Shown: positions 1 through 4,951, counted from the stretch's first letter. The stretch is 6,566 bases of DNA from DATLFS01 sp035540935 (GCA_035540935.1 DATLFS010000015.1:1-6566); one strand, 5' to 3'. Notes: generated by a model not told the origin, from the letters alone. Program-made: numbers and translations.

Positions 1-2
1 TC

Positions 3-76
3 CCCACGGTAACGCTCCTCGGCGTACGACAATTCCACAGTTTCGGGCCGTTGCTCGTGACGGAAGTTGCCGTGGG
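3..76. repeat. Imperfect inverted repeat near the left edge
   Basis: CCCACGGTAAC (3-13) is matched in inverted orientation by GTTGCCGTGGG (66-76), 11 positions with one G-T wobble and a 52-base spacer. It lies in non-coding sequence upstream of the tRNA-like fragment. It may be a protein-binding pair (for example integrase arm sites) or a long-loop hairpin, or it may be chance in GC-rich DNA. No function can be assigned. Confidence 0.3.
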
Positions 77-88
77 ATGCTTGAGTGG

Positions 89-140
89 CGGGGCGTGGCG
101 CAGCTTGGTTAGCGCGCGTGCTTTGGGAGCGTCCCGACCT
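89..140 (+). pseudogene. Truncated tRNA-Pro(TGG)-like sequence
   Basis: The first about 41 bases read as the 5' half of a bacterial tRNA-Pro: acceptor strand CGGGGCG (89-95), T8, D stem GCGC (98-101) pairing with GCGC (112-115), a D loop with GG and TTA, then anticodon strand CGTGC (117-121) and loop TTTGGGA (122-128) with anticodon TGG at 124-126. The canonical 3' half is absent: there is no variable loop and no T arm with GTTCRA. Instead CGTCCCG follows directly (130-136) and can pair with the 5' acceptor strand over 7 positions with one G-T, then A137 and CCT in place of CCA. This looks like a tRNA that lost the anticodon 3' strand, variable loop and T arm, or a phage attachment-site remnant. 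The 3' acceptor match could be chance. It is unlikely to be a working tRNA. Confidence 0.5.
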
Positions 141-149
141 AGACGCTGT

Positions 150-178
150 GCCGACCTGCGAAAACGCAGGAAATCGGC
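150..178 (+). other. Bulged 11-bp stem-loop in non-coding leader
   Basis: GCCGA (150-154) pairs with TCGGC (174-178), and directly inside it CCTGCG (155-160) pairs with CGCAGG (165-170) around an AAAA loop, leaving a 3-base AAA bulge on the 3' side. There is no T run after it, so it is a poor terminator. TGCGAAAACG, spanning the loop (157-166), recurs at 180-189. It sits between the tRNA-like fragment and the first gene, so it may be a small structured RNA element, a leader hairpin or a protein site. No known family is recognised. Confidence 0.4.
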
Positions 179-239
179 GTGCGAAAACGGCCCAGTTACG
201 CGCGCAAGCACGCGGCCCTCCGGCCCCCTCTACCCGTAA

Positions 240-249
240 CCCAGGTTGA
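240..249 (+). repeat. CCCAGGTTGA direct repeat, left copy
   Basis: The 10-mer CCCAGGTTGA occurs here, about 40 bases upstream of the first plus-strand gene, and again at 1210-1219 just beyond the second gene. The two copies bracket the plus-strand cassette. The overlapping TTGACG (246-251) resembles a -35 box, but no acceptable -10 box lies 16-18 bases downstream. Confidence 0.35.
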
Positions 250-267
250 CGGTAGCCGAGTCAAAGT

Positions 268-280
268 CTTTCGACGAAAG
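268..280 (+). promoter_or_regulatory. Palindrome CTTTCG-A-CGAAAG overlapping the RBS
   Basis: This is a perfect palindrome with 6-bp arms around a central A. Its right arm runs into the Shine-Dalgarno AAAGGA (277-282), which lies 7 bases before the ATG at 290. As DNA it could be an operator; as RNA a 5-bp hairpin with a 3-base loop would partly cover the ribosome binding site. Either would give control of the plus-strand operon. Function is inferred from position only. Confidence 0.4.
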
Positions 281-289
281 GAAAAACCG

Positions 290-691
290 ATGTCAGAACC
301 GACTTTCACCACCAACCTACTGCCGCGCTTCCGCGAGGCAATCGAGAACGCGGGGATCAGCTTCGACGACAACCCCGAGTACAACGAGAACATCCTCCGG
401 TACCTGTGCAACCTCCTTCGCGACCACGTCTCGCAGGCATACCGCGCCGGCCAAGCGGCGCAGCGCTTCCTCGACGAGCTGACGCAAGTGGTCGCCGCCA
501 GCCGTGACCAGCTCGAGCCGGAGATCCACGAGGCTCTCCGAAACGTCGTCGAGTACCAGACAACGGCGGAATACATGGTCGTCACGCGGAACCTTCCGGG
601 CGACCAGCAGAATGCGCTCTCCGACATCTTGTACGGCTTCTTCGATGAGGCCCTCGACGCGGGATACGGGCGCGAGCGGCAGACCGTCTGA
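290..691 (+). CDS. Hypothetical protein, first gene of plus-strand operon
   Basis: This encodes 133 aa of unrecognised function. The ATG at 290 is preferred over an in-frame start at 179 because AAAGGA sits 7 bases upstream and because the extension would run through non-coding leader sequence. The protein is mildly acidic, soluble and apparently mostly helical, with no signal peptide, membrane segment or cysteine cluster. One cysteine is visible, in the LRYLCNLLRDH stretch. The C-terminal half (TAEYMVVTRNLPGDQQNAL and onward) looks like a small globular fold. Its stop overlaps the next ATG by one base (TGATG), so the two genes are probably co-translated and may act together. It is the only transcription unit in the window opposite to the terminase operon, which suggests separate regulation. 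No family could be named. Confidence 0.8.
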   Translation: MSEPTFTTNLLPRFREAIENAGISFDDNPEYNENILRYLCNLLRDHVSQAYRAGQAAQRFLDELTQVVAASRDQLEPEIHEALRNVVEYQTTAEYMVVTRNLPGDQQNALSDILYGFFDEALDAGYGRERQTV

Positions 692-1116
692 TGGCAAAGC
701 TGATCTTCACCGAAGAGGACGAGCGCCGGATCGAAGAGCTACTCGACCAGTTCGACCCCGAGAAGCACCTCGCCGACCACGCACTGCACGACGTCGTCCC
801 GGCCTTGACGTTGAAGCCCTGGCTGGTAAGGCGTCGGAGAGAATTCGAACGCTCCCTCCGTGCCGCGATGATGGCGAAGGCCGTAGCGGAGGCGTCGGGG
901 ATGCCTGTATCGCGTGAACACCTGCTCCGACTCTACGTAGATATCTTCGAAGCTGGCCTCGAAGACATCTGCGCCGCAGAGCTCCGAGCAGTCGACATCG
1001 ACTGGCAGGACGACGTCGTCAACGTCGTAAATTCATACGACGACGCTGACGGCGTGCTGAGAGACATGGCGATCGATACCGCCCTCGGGTTGCCACCCGT
1101 GGAGGCAGCCGTCTAA
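691..1116 (+). CDS. Hypothetical protein, second gene of plus-strand operon
   Basis: This encodes 141 aa of unrecognised function. The ATG at 691 shares its A with the preceding TGA, so translation is likely coupled. The N-terminus (KLIFTEEDERRIEELLDQF) is a charged amphipathic helix. It is followed by a basic patch (WLVRRRREFERSLR, around residues 44-57) and an acidic C-terminal half rich in Asp and Glu. There are no catalytic or metal-binding motifs, membrane segments or signal peptide. The pairing with the 133-aa gene suggests a two-component unit such as a complex or an effector/partner pair, but nothing in the sequence shows which. Transcription ends at the strong hairpin at 1145-1179. 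Confidence 0.8.
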   Translation: MAKLIFTEEDERRIEELLDQFDPEKHLADHALHDVVPALTLKPWLVRRRREFERSLRAAMMAKAVAEASGMPVSREHLLRLYVDIFEAGLEDICAAELRAVDIDWQDDVVNVVNSYDDADGVLRDMAIDTALGLPPVEAAV

Positions 1117-1144
1117 GGCCGCTCAGAGCCTGCGAAATCGCTTG

Positions 1145-1179
1145 GGGGCGGAGGTTCCTACTCGGGGAGCCTCCGCCCC
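1145..1179 (+). terminator. Hairpin terminator in convergent gap
   Basis: GGGGCGGAGG (1145-1154) and CCTCCGCCCC (1170-1179) form a perfect 10-bp, almost all G-C stem with a 15-base loop. It begins 28 bases after the plus-strand stop at 1116. Only a weak T-rich tail (TTCGCGTTGCTTCT) follows, which is common in actinobacterial terminators. Its place between converging operons suggests it stops plus-strand transcription and may block opposing read-through too. Confidence 0.65.
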
Positions 1180-1209
1180 TTCGCGTTGCTTCTACTGTGG
1201 TCCTGGGAC

Positions 1210-1219
1210 CCCAGGTTGA
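1210..1219 (+). repeat. CCCAGGTTGA direct repeat, right copy
   Basis: This is identical over 10 bases to 240-249 and lies beyond the end of the plus-strand operon. It sits in a cluster with a further CCCAGGTT (1222-1229) and inverted partners CCTGGG (1202-1207) and ACCTGGG (1233-1239), so several alternative hairpins are possible. Confidence 0.35.
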
Positions 1220-1221
1220 AA

Positions 1222-1239
1222 CCCAGGTTTCTACCTGGG
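1222..1239 (-). terminator. Putative terminator hairpin after whiB
   Basis: Read on the minus strand, CCCAGGT, an AGAA loop and ACCTGGG form a 7-bp perfect stem 8 bases past the whiB stop, followed by TTTCAACC. The T tract is short, so it is a modest terminator. A second weaker hairpin (CCTGG/CCAGG, 1202-1215) lies just beyond. Together they probably end the long minus-strand operon. Confidence 0.5.
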
Positions 1240-1247
1240 GCGAAAAC

Positions 1248-1544
1248 TCACGCCACGGCGCGCCGCAGTTGCCGCCGCTCACCCTTCGACGTCGCGCCCC
1301 ATACGCCATAGAGCTCGTCAGTCTGGTCGAGCGCCCAGTCCCGACAGTCGTCGAGTACGGGACATCGGAGACAGATAGCGCGCGCGGCGTTGACCGATTG
1401 ACCGCGTCCGGGAAAGAAGAGCCTGTCGGCCTCGTCGATGTCGATCGCGGCGCACGCGGCGTAGTAGTGCCACTCAGGGACGCTCCCGGCGTCCGGGAAA
1501 CGCTCAGAATCGCCCTTCTGCCACAACGGACTACCGGAGAGCAC
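1248..1544 (-). CDS. WhiB-family iron-sulfur transcription regulator
   Basis: This is a 98-aa WhiB-like protein. WhiB proteins bind a 4Fe-4S cluster through four cysteines and regulate transcription with the primary sigma factor. Here the cysteines are C31, C58, C61 and C67, giving the family pattern C-x26-C-x2-C-x5-C, with a typical FFPG motif at 43-46. The G(V/I)WGG-type turn appears as GVWGAT (80-85), followed by the basic tail KGERRQLRR that contacts DNA. The length is normal for the family. GTG at 1544 is the first in-frame start after a TGA at 1572-1574; only a weak GGA precedes it, and TTG at 1526 is an alternative. It is the last gene of the minus-strand operon, 41 bases after its neighbour. 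Phage WhiB proteins (for example in mycobacteriophage TM4) are known to interfere with host WhiB regulation, so a host-takeover or late-gene role is plausible. An inverted repeat surrounds its start. Confidence 0.93.
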   Translation of the reverse strand: MLSGSPLWQKGDSERFPDAGSVPEWHYYAACAAIDIDEADRLFFPGRGQSVNAARAICLRCPVLDDCRDWALDQTDELYGVWGATSKGERRQLRRAVA

Positions 1545-1571
1545 CCGAACGATTCCAAGGGATTCTGAGCG
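1501..1571 (-). promoter_or_regulatory. Inverted repeat enclosing the whiB start codon
   Basis: CGCTCAGAATC (1501-1511) and GATTCTGAGCG (1561-1571) are exact 11-base inverted copies. In the minus-strand mRNA the stem can be extended by CCTT/AAGG across a 2-base bulge, giving about 15 pairs. The enclosed loop holds the GTG start (1544) and its weak GGA. The 3' arm lies in whiB codons 10-14. A related CGCTCAGA appears at 1120-1127. It could control translation or be a DNA operator. Confidence 0.45.
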
Positions 1572-1585
1572 TCACAGCGCGGCTC

Positions 1586-1996
1586 TCACGACACGCCGTA
1601 ACCTTCACAGCGCTCGTCTCGACGCGCCTTGGCGGCTTGCGCCTTGAGGATCTCCGCGCGCGGTTCGCTCGGGAAGCGGTCGCGCGTGATCTCGTGCCGG
1701 GGATCGGTCCGGTTGAACGCTCGGTCCACCCTGTCGTAGGCGCGCACGATGGCCCTCACGCCGGCGAGCAGCTCCTCGTCCAGCTCGCGCAGCGCGTCCC
1801 GGAGATCCTCCTGCGACTTGCCGGTCGCGATGCCGCCGGTTGGGTCGGATTTCCCGTTCCGATGAGTGCCGGGCGGGGTGTTGCCCCGGACGCGCCGATC
1901 GTAGGCGGCGTTTATGGCCCAGCGACGCGTCTCCTTGATCTCGCCGGAGAGGTGGACCAGGAGGTCGAGGGCGCGCTCCGGGGCGGACTGTTTCAA
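1586..1996 (-). CDS. Hypothetical helical phage protein with SDPTG motif
   Basis: This encodes 136 aa of unassigned function. The TTG start at 1996 is chosen because AAAGGA lies 7 bases upstream and TTGA overlaps the previous gene's TGA, the coupling arrangement used throughout this operon. A longer frame reaching 2131 would overlap the zinc-finger gene and is probably spurious. The N-terminal helix (residues 5-36) leads to a Gly/Thr/Asn-rich loop containing KSDPTGG, around residues 49-55. A long charged helix rich in Glu, Asp and Arg follows (LRDALRELDEELLAGVRAI), and the C-terminus is basic. I recall similar small actinophage proteins with a DPTG loop between helices, but their role is not known to me. 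There are no metal-binding clusters or membrane segments. It lies between a zinc-finger protein and WhiB. Confidence 0.78.
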   Translation of the reverse strand: MKQSAPERALDLLVHLSGEIKETRRWAINAAYDRRVRGNTPPGTHRNGKSDPTGGIATGKSQEDLRDALRELDEELLAGVRAIVRAYDRVDRAFNRTDPRHEITRDRFPSEPRAEILKAQAAKARRDERCEGYGVS

Positions 1997-2196
1997 GCGA
2001 GGATCCTTTCGAGCCGGGCGAACGCGTTGGGCCGTCGCCTCGCCCTTGCGTTCAACTCGTGCTGACGCCGGTAGAGACGCTCCTGGCGCTCTTCTCCGGT
2101 GCGCCTCCGGTACTCGAGACAGGGGCGGCACCGGCCCTTGCCGTGGACGGGGTTGATCTCGCAGTTTCCGCAGACCACGAGATGAGAGTCAATCAC
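1993..2196 (-). CDS. Small zinc-finger protein (CxxC-x10-CxxC)
   Basis: This encodes a 67-aa basic protein. C9, C12, C23 and C26 (CGNC and CRPC) form a Cys4 zinc site. It is followed by LEYRRRTGEERQERLYRR and an Arg-rich tail, so DNA or RNA binding is likely. The spacing and the post-cysteine YRRRTG recall GATA-like or HNH-associated treble-clef fingers, but there is no HNH catalytic His/Asn, so a nuclease call is not supported. The GTG start at 2196 is 25 bases past the TerL stop; it is the only start codon close before the cysteines apart from GTG at 2178, and neither has a clear Shine-Dalgarno. The stop overlaps the next gene as TTGA. Its place directly after TerL could mean a packaging accessory or regulatory role, which is inference. 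Confidence 0.75.
   Translation of the reverse strand: MIDSHLVVCGNCEINPVHGKGRCRPCLEYRRRTGEERQERLYRRQHELNARARRRPNAFARLERILA
2004..2009 (-). promoter_or_regulatory. Ribosome binding site fixing a TTG start
   Basis: AAAGGA on the minus strand lies 7 bases before TTG at 1996. It decides that start over the longer upstream frame of the 136-aa protein. Confidence 0.7.
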
Positions 2197-2221
2197 AAAA
2201 TCAGGTGGGCTTCGCGGCGGA

Positions 2222-3655
2222 TCACGAGAACGTGTAGAGCACCCTCGAGCGCGGGCGCTTCCGGGGCGCCGTGGCTCGGTCGTACGCCACCACGGCCGCA
2301 ATGGCGGCGTCGATGAACGTCCGGGGGGCGTTGCGGTCGCGAGTAGGTCTCGGGCCGTGGCGGTCGCTCTTCAGCATGAGGTTGGCGACGTGGCGGGCGA
2401 GGCGCGGATCGCCGTCGTGCGTGAGCGAGCGCTCCATCACCGCGTTGTAGAACTTCGCCCACGCCGGCACGATGCGGGGCACCGCGGCGGTCGGATACTC
2501 GACCACCGGCAGCCCTTCGTCTTCGAGCTCGGCCATCGCCTGCTGCCACCGGTAGGGATCCATCGCGGTCTCGGCGACGTCGTAGCGGCGCGCCGCGTCT
2601 TTGATCGCAGCGATGACGTCTGTCATCGGCACCCGCCACATCGGGTCGTCGTCCGGTTGCTCCCAGATGTCGACGACGAAGAGATGCGGGTCCTCGATGG
2701 TGCAACCGATCAGCGCGGTCGCGTCGTGGTTGAAGCTGCCGTCGAAGCCGAGGACGATCCGCTCCGAGTCCGGAACGACACGCGCGGGGTCGACGCACTC
2801 CCCCCACGCGCCGAACGGGAGCGCGGCCTCTTTGGATGCGACCCATTGGCCGATGCGAAAGCGGCGAAAGTCGCTCTCGGGCGTCTTGAGCACGGTCGAA
2901 CGAAAGTCGTCCTCGTGGAGGAAGTGGCCGAGCGCGGGGTTCGTGTCGCGCCACACCTCGGGGCCGCGGTGGTCGCAGTCGGGATCGGCGGGCTCGAACG
3001 CCTTGAAGAAGAAGCTGTCGTCGTCGGTCTCGCCGGCGCTCACCCGCTTGCCGTAGTCGTACAGGCGGTAGGCGAGCGAGTCCTTCGACCATCCCGGCGT
3101 CGAGATGCCGACGGTGAGCGGTTGCGTGCGAGCGCCCGAGCCGAGCGTCATCGTGTTCCAGAGGCGATCGTCCGGTTGGACCGCGACCTCGTCGAACACG
3201 ACGAACGACGGGCTCAATCCCTGCTGCAGACCGGCGTCGGACGACAGCACTCTGAGAATGGTCCCGGAAGACGGGACCTCGATGTGCTGGCGATAGAGGC
3301 GGAACAGCTGGCGCAGCTCGGGGTCCATCTCGATGATGCGCCGGCACTCCCTGAACGCGCGCCCCGCCTGATGGCGATCGCCGGCGCAGTAGTAGATCTC
3401 GCCGCCGGGCTCTCCCGTCGCCGCTTCGTACAGCGACAGACACGCGAGCAGGTACGTCTTGCCGTTCTTCCTCGGCATCTGGAGATACGCCTGCCGGTAG
3501 CGCCGCCGTCCCGAGTCGTCGAGGGCATAGAGCTCCTCGATCAGCTCACGTTGGAACTCGAGCAGGTGAACGGCCTCACCGGTGCGCTCGCCCGCGGTGA
3601 TGCGGCAGTGCGCCTCGATGAAGTCGATGACGAACGGCCCTTCGCTAGCGGCCAA
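2222..3655 (-). CDS. terL: Phage terminase large subunit (TerL)
   Basis: This 477-aa protein is the ATPase and nuclease of the phage DNA-packaging motor; it docks at the portal, pumps DNA into the procapsid and cuts concatemers. The N-terminal ATPase domain shows a Walker A-type loop QMPRKNGKT (59-67), Walker B FVVFDE (151-156) with E156 as likely catalytic base, and coupling motif ISTPG (184-188). The C-terminal RNase H-like nuclease shows D305 in GFDGS, D366 in AMDPYRW and D449 in TFIDAAI, matching the three metal-binding carboxylates of the family. Length is normal and all motifs are intact. The TTG start at 3655 is supported by GGGAGG six bases upstream; the gene overlaps TerS by 11 bases. 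Unusually, no portal gene follows on this strand: small zinc-finger, helical and WhiB genes come next. Confidence 0.95.
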   Translation of the reverse strand: MAASEGPFVIDFIEAHCRITAGERTGEAVHLLEFQRELIEELYALDDSGRRRYRQAYLQMPRKNGKTYLLACLSLYEAATGEPGGEIYYCAGDRHQAGRAFRECRRIIEMDPELRQLFRLYRQHIEVPSSGTILRVLSSDAGLQQGLSPSFVVFDEVAVQPDDRLWNTMTLGSGARTQPLTVGISTPGWSKDSLAYRLYDYGKRVSAGETDDDSFFFKAFEPADPDCDHRGPEVWRDTNPALGHFLHEDDFRSTVLKTPESDFRRFRIGQWVASKEAALPFGAWGECVDPARVVPDSERIVLGFDGSFNHDATALIGCTIEDPHLFVVDIWEQPDDDPMWRVPMTDVIAAIKDAARRYDVAETAMDPYRWQQAMAELEDEGLPVVEYPTAAVPRIVPAWAKFYNAVMERSLTHDGDPRLARHVANLMLKSDRHGPRPTRDRNAPRTFIDAAIAAVVAYDRATAPRKRPRSRVLYTFS

Positions 3656-4136
3656 GCCTCGCCTCCCGGCGCGCCTTGAGCTCCTCGAGGTGGCCGACGC
3701 GCCGCACCTCGGCGAGGCCGAGCCGAGCCCTGTCCGACGGAGACAGCCCGAGCATCGACAGCCACGTCGTCATCTGGCCCTCGAGGCTCCGAAGTTGCCC
3801 GACAACGGGATGCGGCGCGACGTAGCCCGTCTTCGTCGTGAAGGTGCGGCCTTCCTCGGCGACGACCTGGCGGAGATCGGCCCGCTCGTCCTCGGCTTCG
3901 CACAGCATCACGACGAGTGGCAGGTCGCTCGGTGCGAGCCACGCGCCGGCTTCGCCCCAGAGGGTTCGCCACAGCTTTCTCCCGGGCCGTCTGAGGCCCT
4001 GCGGTGCCCGCGGCGGCTTGGACATCGCGACGACCTTCACGGGCTCCGGCAGATGCTTCTTCGACGGGTTGCCGGCGCGCCGGTGCACCTCGATCGGCTT
4101 TGCGGGGCGTCCCGGGGGTCTAGGCACCGGCCTCAC
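3645..4136 (-). CDS. terS: Phage terminase small subunit, P27 family (TerS)
   Basis: This encodes about 163 aa. TerS recognises the packaging site on phage DNA and feeds it to TerL. The N-terminus GRPAKPIEVHRRAGNPSKK is the hallmark of the P27-type family, where a G-R-P-x-K-P stretch leads to a GNP motif. The middle resembles the family's tryptophan-rich helix (KLWRTLWGEAG) and L-x-x-SD pattern (LAPSDLPLV). The C-terminal LSMLGLSPSDRARLGL is the conserved closing motif. Upstream frame to 4337 would overlap the HNH gene heavily and is discarded. GTG at 4136 gives a 17-base overlap with the HNH gene; GTG at 4127 is also possible, and neither has a strong Shine-Dalgarno. Order HNH-TerS-TerL is typical of HK97-like phages. 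Confidence 0.88.
   Translation of the reverse strand: MRPVPRPPGRPAKPIEVHRRAGNPSKKHLPEPVKVVAMSKPPRAPQGLRRPGRKLWRTLWGEAGAWLAPSDLPLVVMLCEAEDERADLRQVVAEEGRTFTTKTGYVAPHPVVGQLRSLEGQMTTWLSMLGLSPSDRARLGLAEVRRVGHLEELKARREARLGR
3662..3667 (-). promoter_or_regulatory. Ribosome binding site fixing the terL TTG start
   Basis: GGGAGG on the minus strand lies 6 bases before TTG at 3655, inside the end of terS. It supports the rare TTG start of TerL. Confidence 0.75.
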
Positions 4137-4539
4137 CCCGTAGGGACGGTTTCCCGACCGTGCGCGTTCCACTTGCCCGAAGGTTATGGCGGCCGACCTC
4201 GAGTTGGTCCCCCCCTCCCCTCGCGCGGCGCGTCTCGGCTTCGACCTTCGCATGGCAGCGCGGGCACAAAGAGACGAGGTTCGAGAAGTGATGCGAGCCA
4301 CCGTCCGGTATCGGGACGATGTGGTGCGTCTGGACACCCTCGGTCGCGCCGCACCTCCGGCAGCGATGGCCGTCGCGTCTCAGCGCGCGCTTGCGGTTCG
4401 ACCGGTAGGTGCGATTGCCGTAGCGCGCGTTCGCTGTCTTCGAGTGCATCGGGTCTCGACGCATCCGGGCGCGCCTGCAGTCGGCGCAGACCGAACCTTC
4501 GGTGAGCTCGTCGCAGTCGAGGCACGGGCGCTTAGGCAT
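4120..4539 (-). CDS. HNH endonuclease next to terminase
   Basis: This encodes about 139 aa from the ATG at 4539. HNH enzymes cut DNA with a beta-beta-alpha-metal fold, and those beside terminases are known to cooperate with TerL in concatemer cleavage during packaging. From this start, an N-terminal CLDC/CADC zinc knuckle (C6, C9, C18, C21) is followed by the HNH domain. C60, C63, C92 and C95 hold structural zinc, H72-H73 (THHIVP) is the catalytic region, and N87 and H96 (NLVSLCPRCH) complete the motif. All key residues are present. Starts at 4548, 4557, 4566 and 4575 are in frame because of a 9-base repeat. The MPKRPCLDC beginning fits the usual family N-terminus, but no Shine-Dalgarno precedes 4539, whereas AGGA is 11 bases before 4566. 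Confidence 0.88.
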   Translation of the reverse strand: MPKRPCLDCDELTEGSVCADCRRARMRRDPMHSKTANARYGNRTYRSNRKRALRRDGHRCRRCGATEGVQTHHIVPIPDGGSHHFSNLVSLCPRCHAKVEAETRRARGGGDQLEVGRHNLRASGTRTVGKPSLRGEAGA

Positions 4540-4951
4540 CGTCGTCATCGGAGTCATCGGAGTCATCGGAGTCATCGTCCTCGACGATCATGCCGGCGTC
4601 GGACAGCCGACACTCGAAGCACTTCCCAAAGTAGGTGAGGTTCGGGCACCCGGGTTCGCTGCATACCGTCTTTCCTGCCGACTCCAGAGTCGACATCGAG
4701 TGATCACCTCGGAAGAGCGCCTCGAGCAGACGAGCGGTATGGCCGAACTCCCGGGCGAGGAACTCGTCGTCGTCGAGGCCGATCTCGGGCATCCGACGGA
4801 GGACGTGAGTGTCTTGCTCGTAAGCGTGCCGGAGCGAGTCGGCGATCTCGTGCAGCTCTTCTCCGAAGTTGGCGCGGAGCACGTTCACGAGTATGTGTGC
4901 GCGCGCGTAGTCGCTCCGGTCGATGGGGCGGGTCTCCGGTCGCTCGCTCAT
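4532..4951 (-). CDS. Hypothetical protein with Cys4 site and acidic tail
   Basis: This encodes 139 aa. The N-terminal part (residues 13-85) is predicted helical and acidic. C97, C102, C111 and C114 (CSEPGCPN and CFEC) form a likely Cys4 zinc site. The protein ends in a tail of about 16 residues, nearly all Asp and Ser, encoded by a 9-base tandem repeat. ATG at 4951 has GAGAG a few bases upstream. The end overlaps the HNH gene: the repeat supplies the acidic tail in this frame and a string of start codons in the other. Acidic tails occur on DNA mimics and on proteins contacting basic partners, and the neighbour HNH protein is basic, so a partnership is conceivable. No family is recognised. Confidence 0.8.
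   Translation of the reverse strand: MSERPETRPIDRSDYARAHILVNVLRANFGEELHEIADSLRHAYEQDTHVLRRMPEIGLDDDEFLAREFGHTARLLEALFRGDHSMSTLESAGKTVCSEPGCPNLTYFGKCFECRLSDAGMIVEDDDSDDSDDSDDDDA
4546..4577. repeat. 9-bp tandem repeat in a gene overlap
   Basis: CATCGGAGT occurs three times in perfect tandem (4546-4554, 4555-4563, 4564-4572), followed by a partial CATCG. On the minus strand it encodes repeated Asp-Asp-Ser at the end of the 139-aa gene and repeated Met-Thr-Pro at the beginning of the HNH frame, with an ATG in every unit. Copy number change by 9 bases keeps both frames open. Confidence 0.85.

Noticed and set aside
51..239. 62-codon plus-strand frame in the left leader
   Set aside because: It overlaps the tRNA-like fragment and the hairpin, has no Shine-Dalgarno, and its composition is not protein-like.
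246..274. Sigma-70-type promoter with TTGACG as -35
   Set aside because: At spacers of 16-18 bases the -10 candidates (such as TTTCGA) do not match the consensus.
1993..2301. Longer start for the CxxC zinc-finger gene, reaching into terL
   Set aside because: The extra 35 residues are Arg/Pro-rich and out of frame over the end of TerL, and the GTG at 2196 gives a compact gene.
2193..3443. 416-codon minus-strand frame overlapping TerL
   Set aside because: It is extremely Arg-rich with no motifs, in the shifted frame of a well-supported gene.
2357..3679. Long plus-strand open frame of 440 codons
   Set aside because: It lies antisense to TerL, whose motifs are intact. The Arg/Val/Leu-rich composition is typical of the open complementary frame of GC-rich genes.
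3582..4505. Plus-strand frame of 307 codons across terS and the HNH gene
   Set aside because: It is antisense to two recognised genes and has low-complexity Arg/Ser composition.
4546..4577. CRISPR-like short repeats
   Set aside because: The units are 9 bases in direct tandem with no spacers and lie inside coding sequence.
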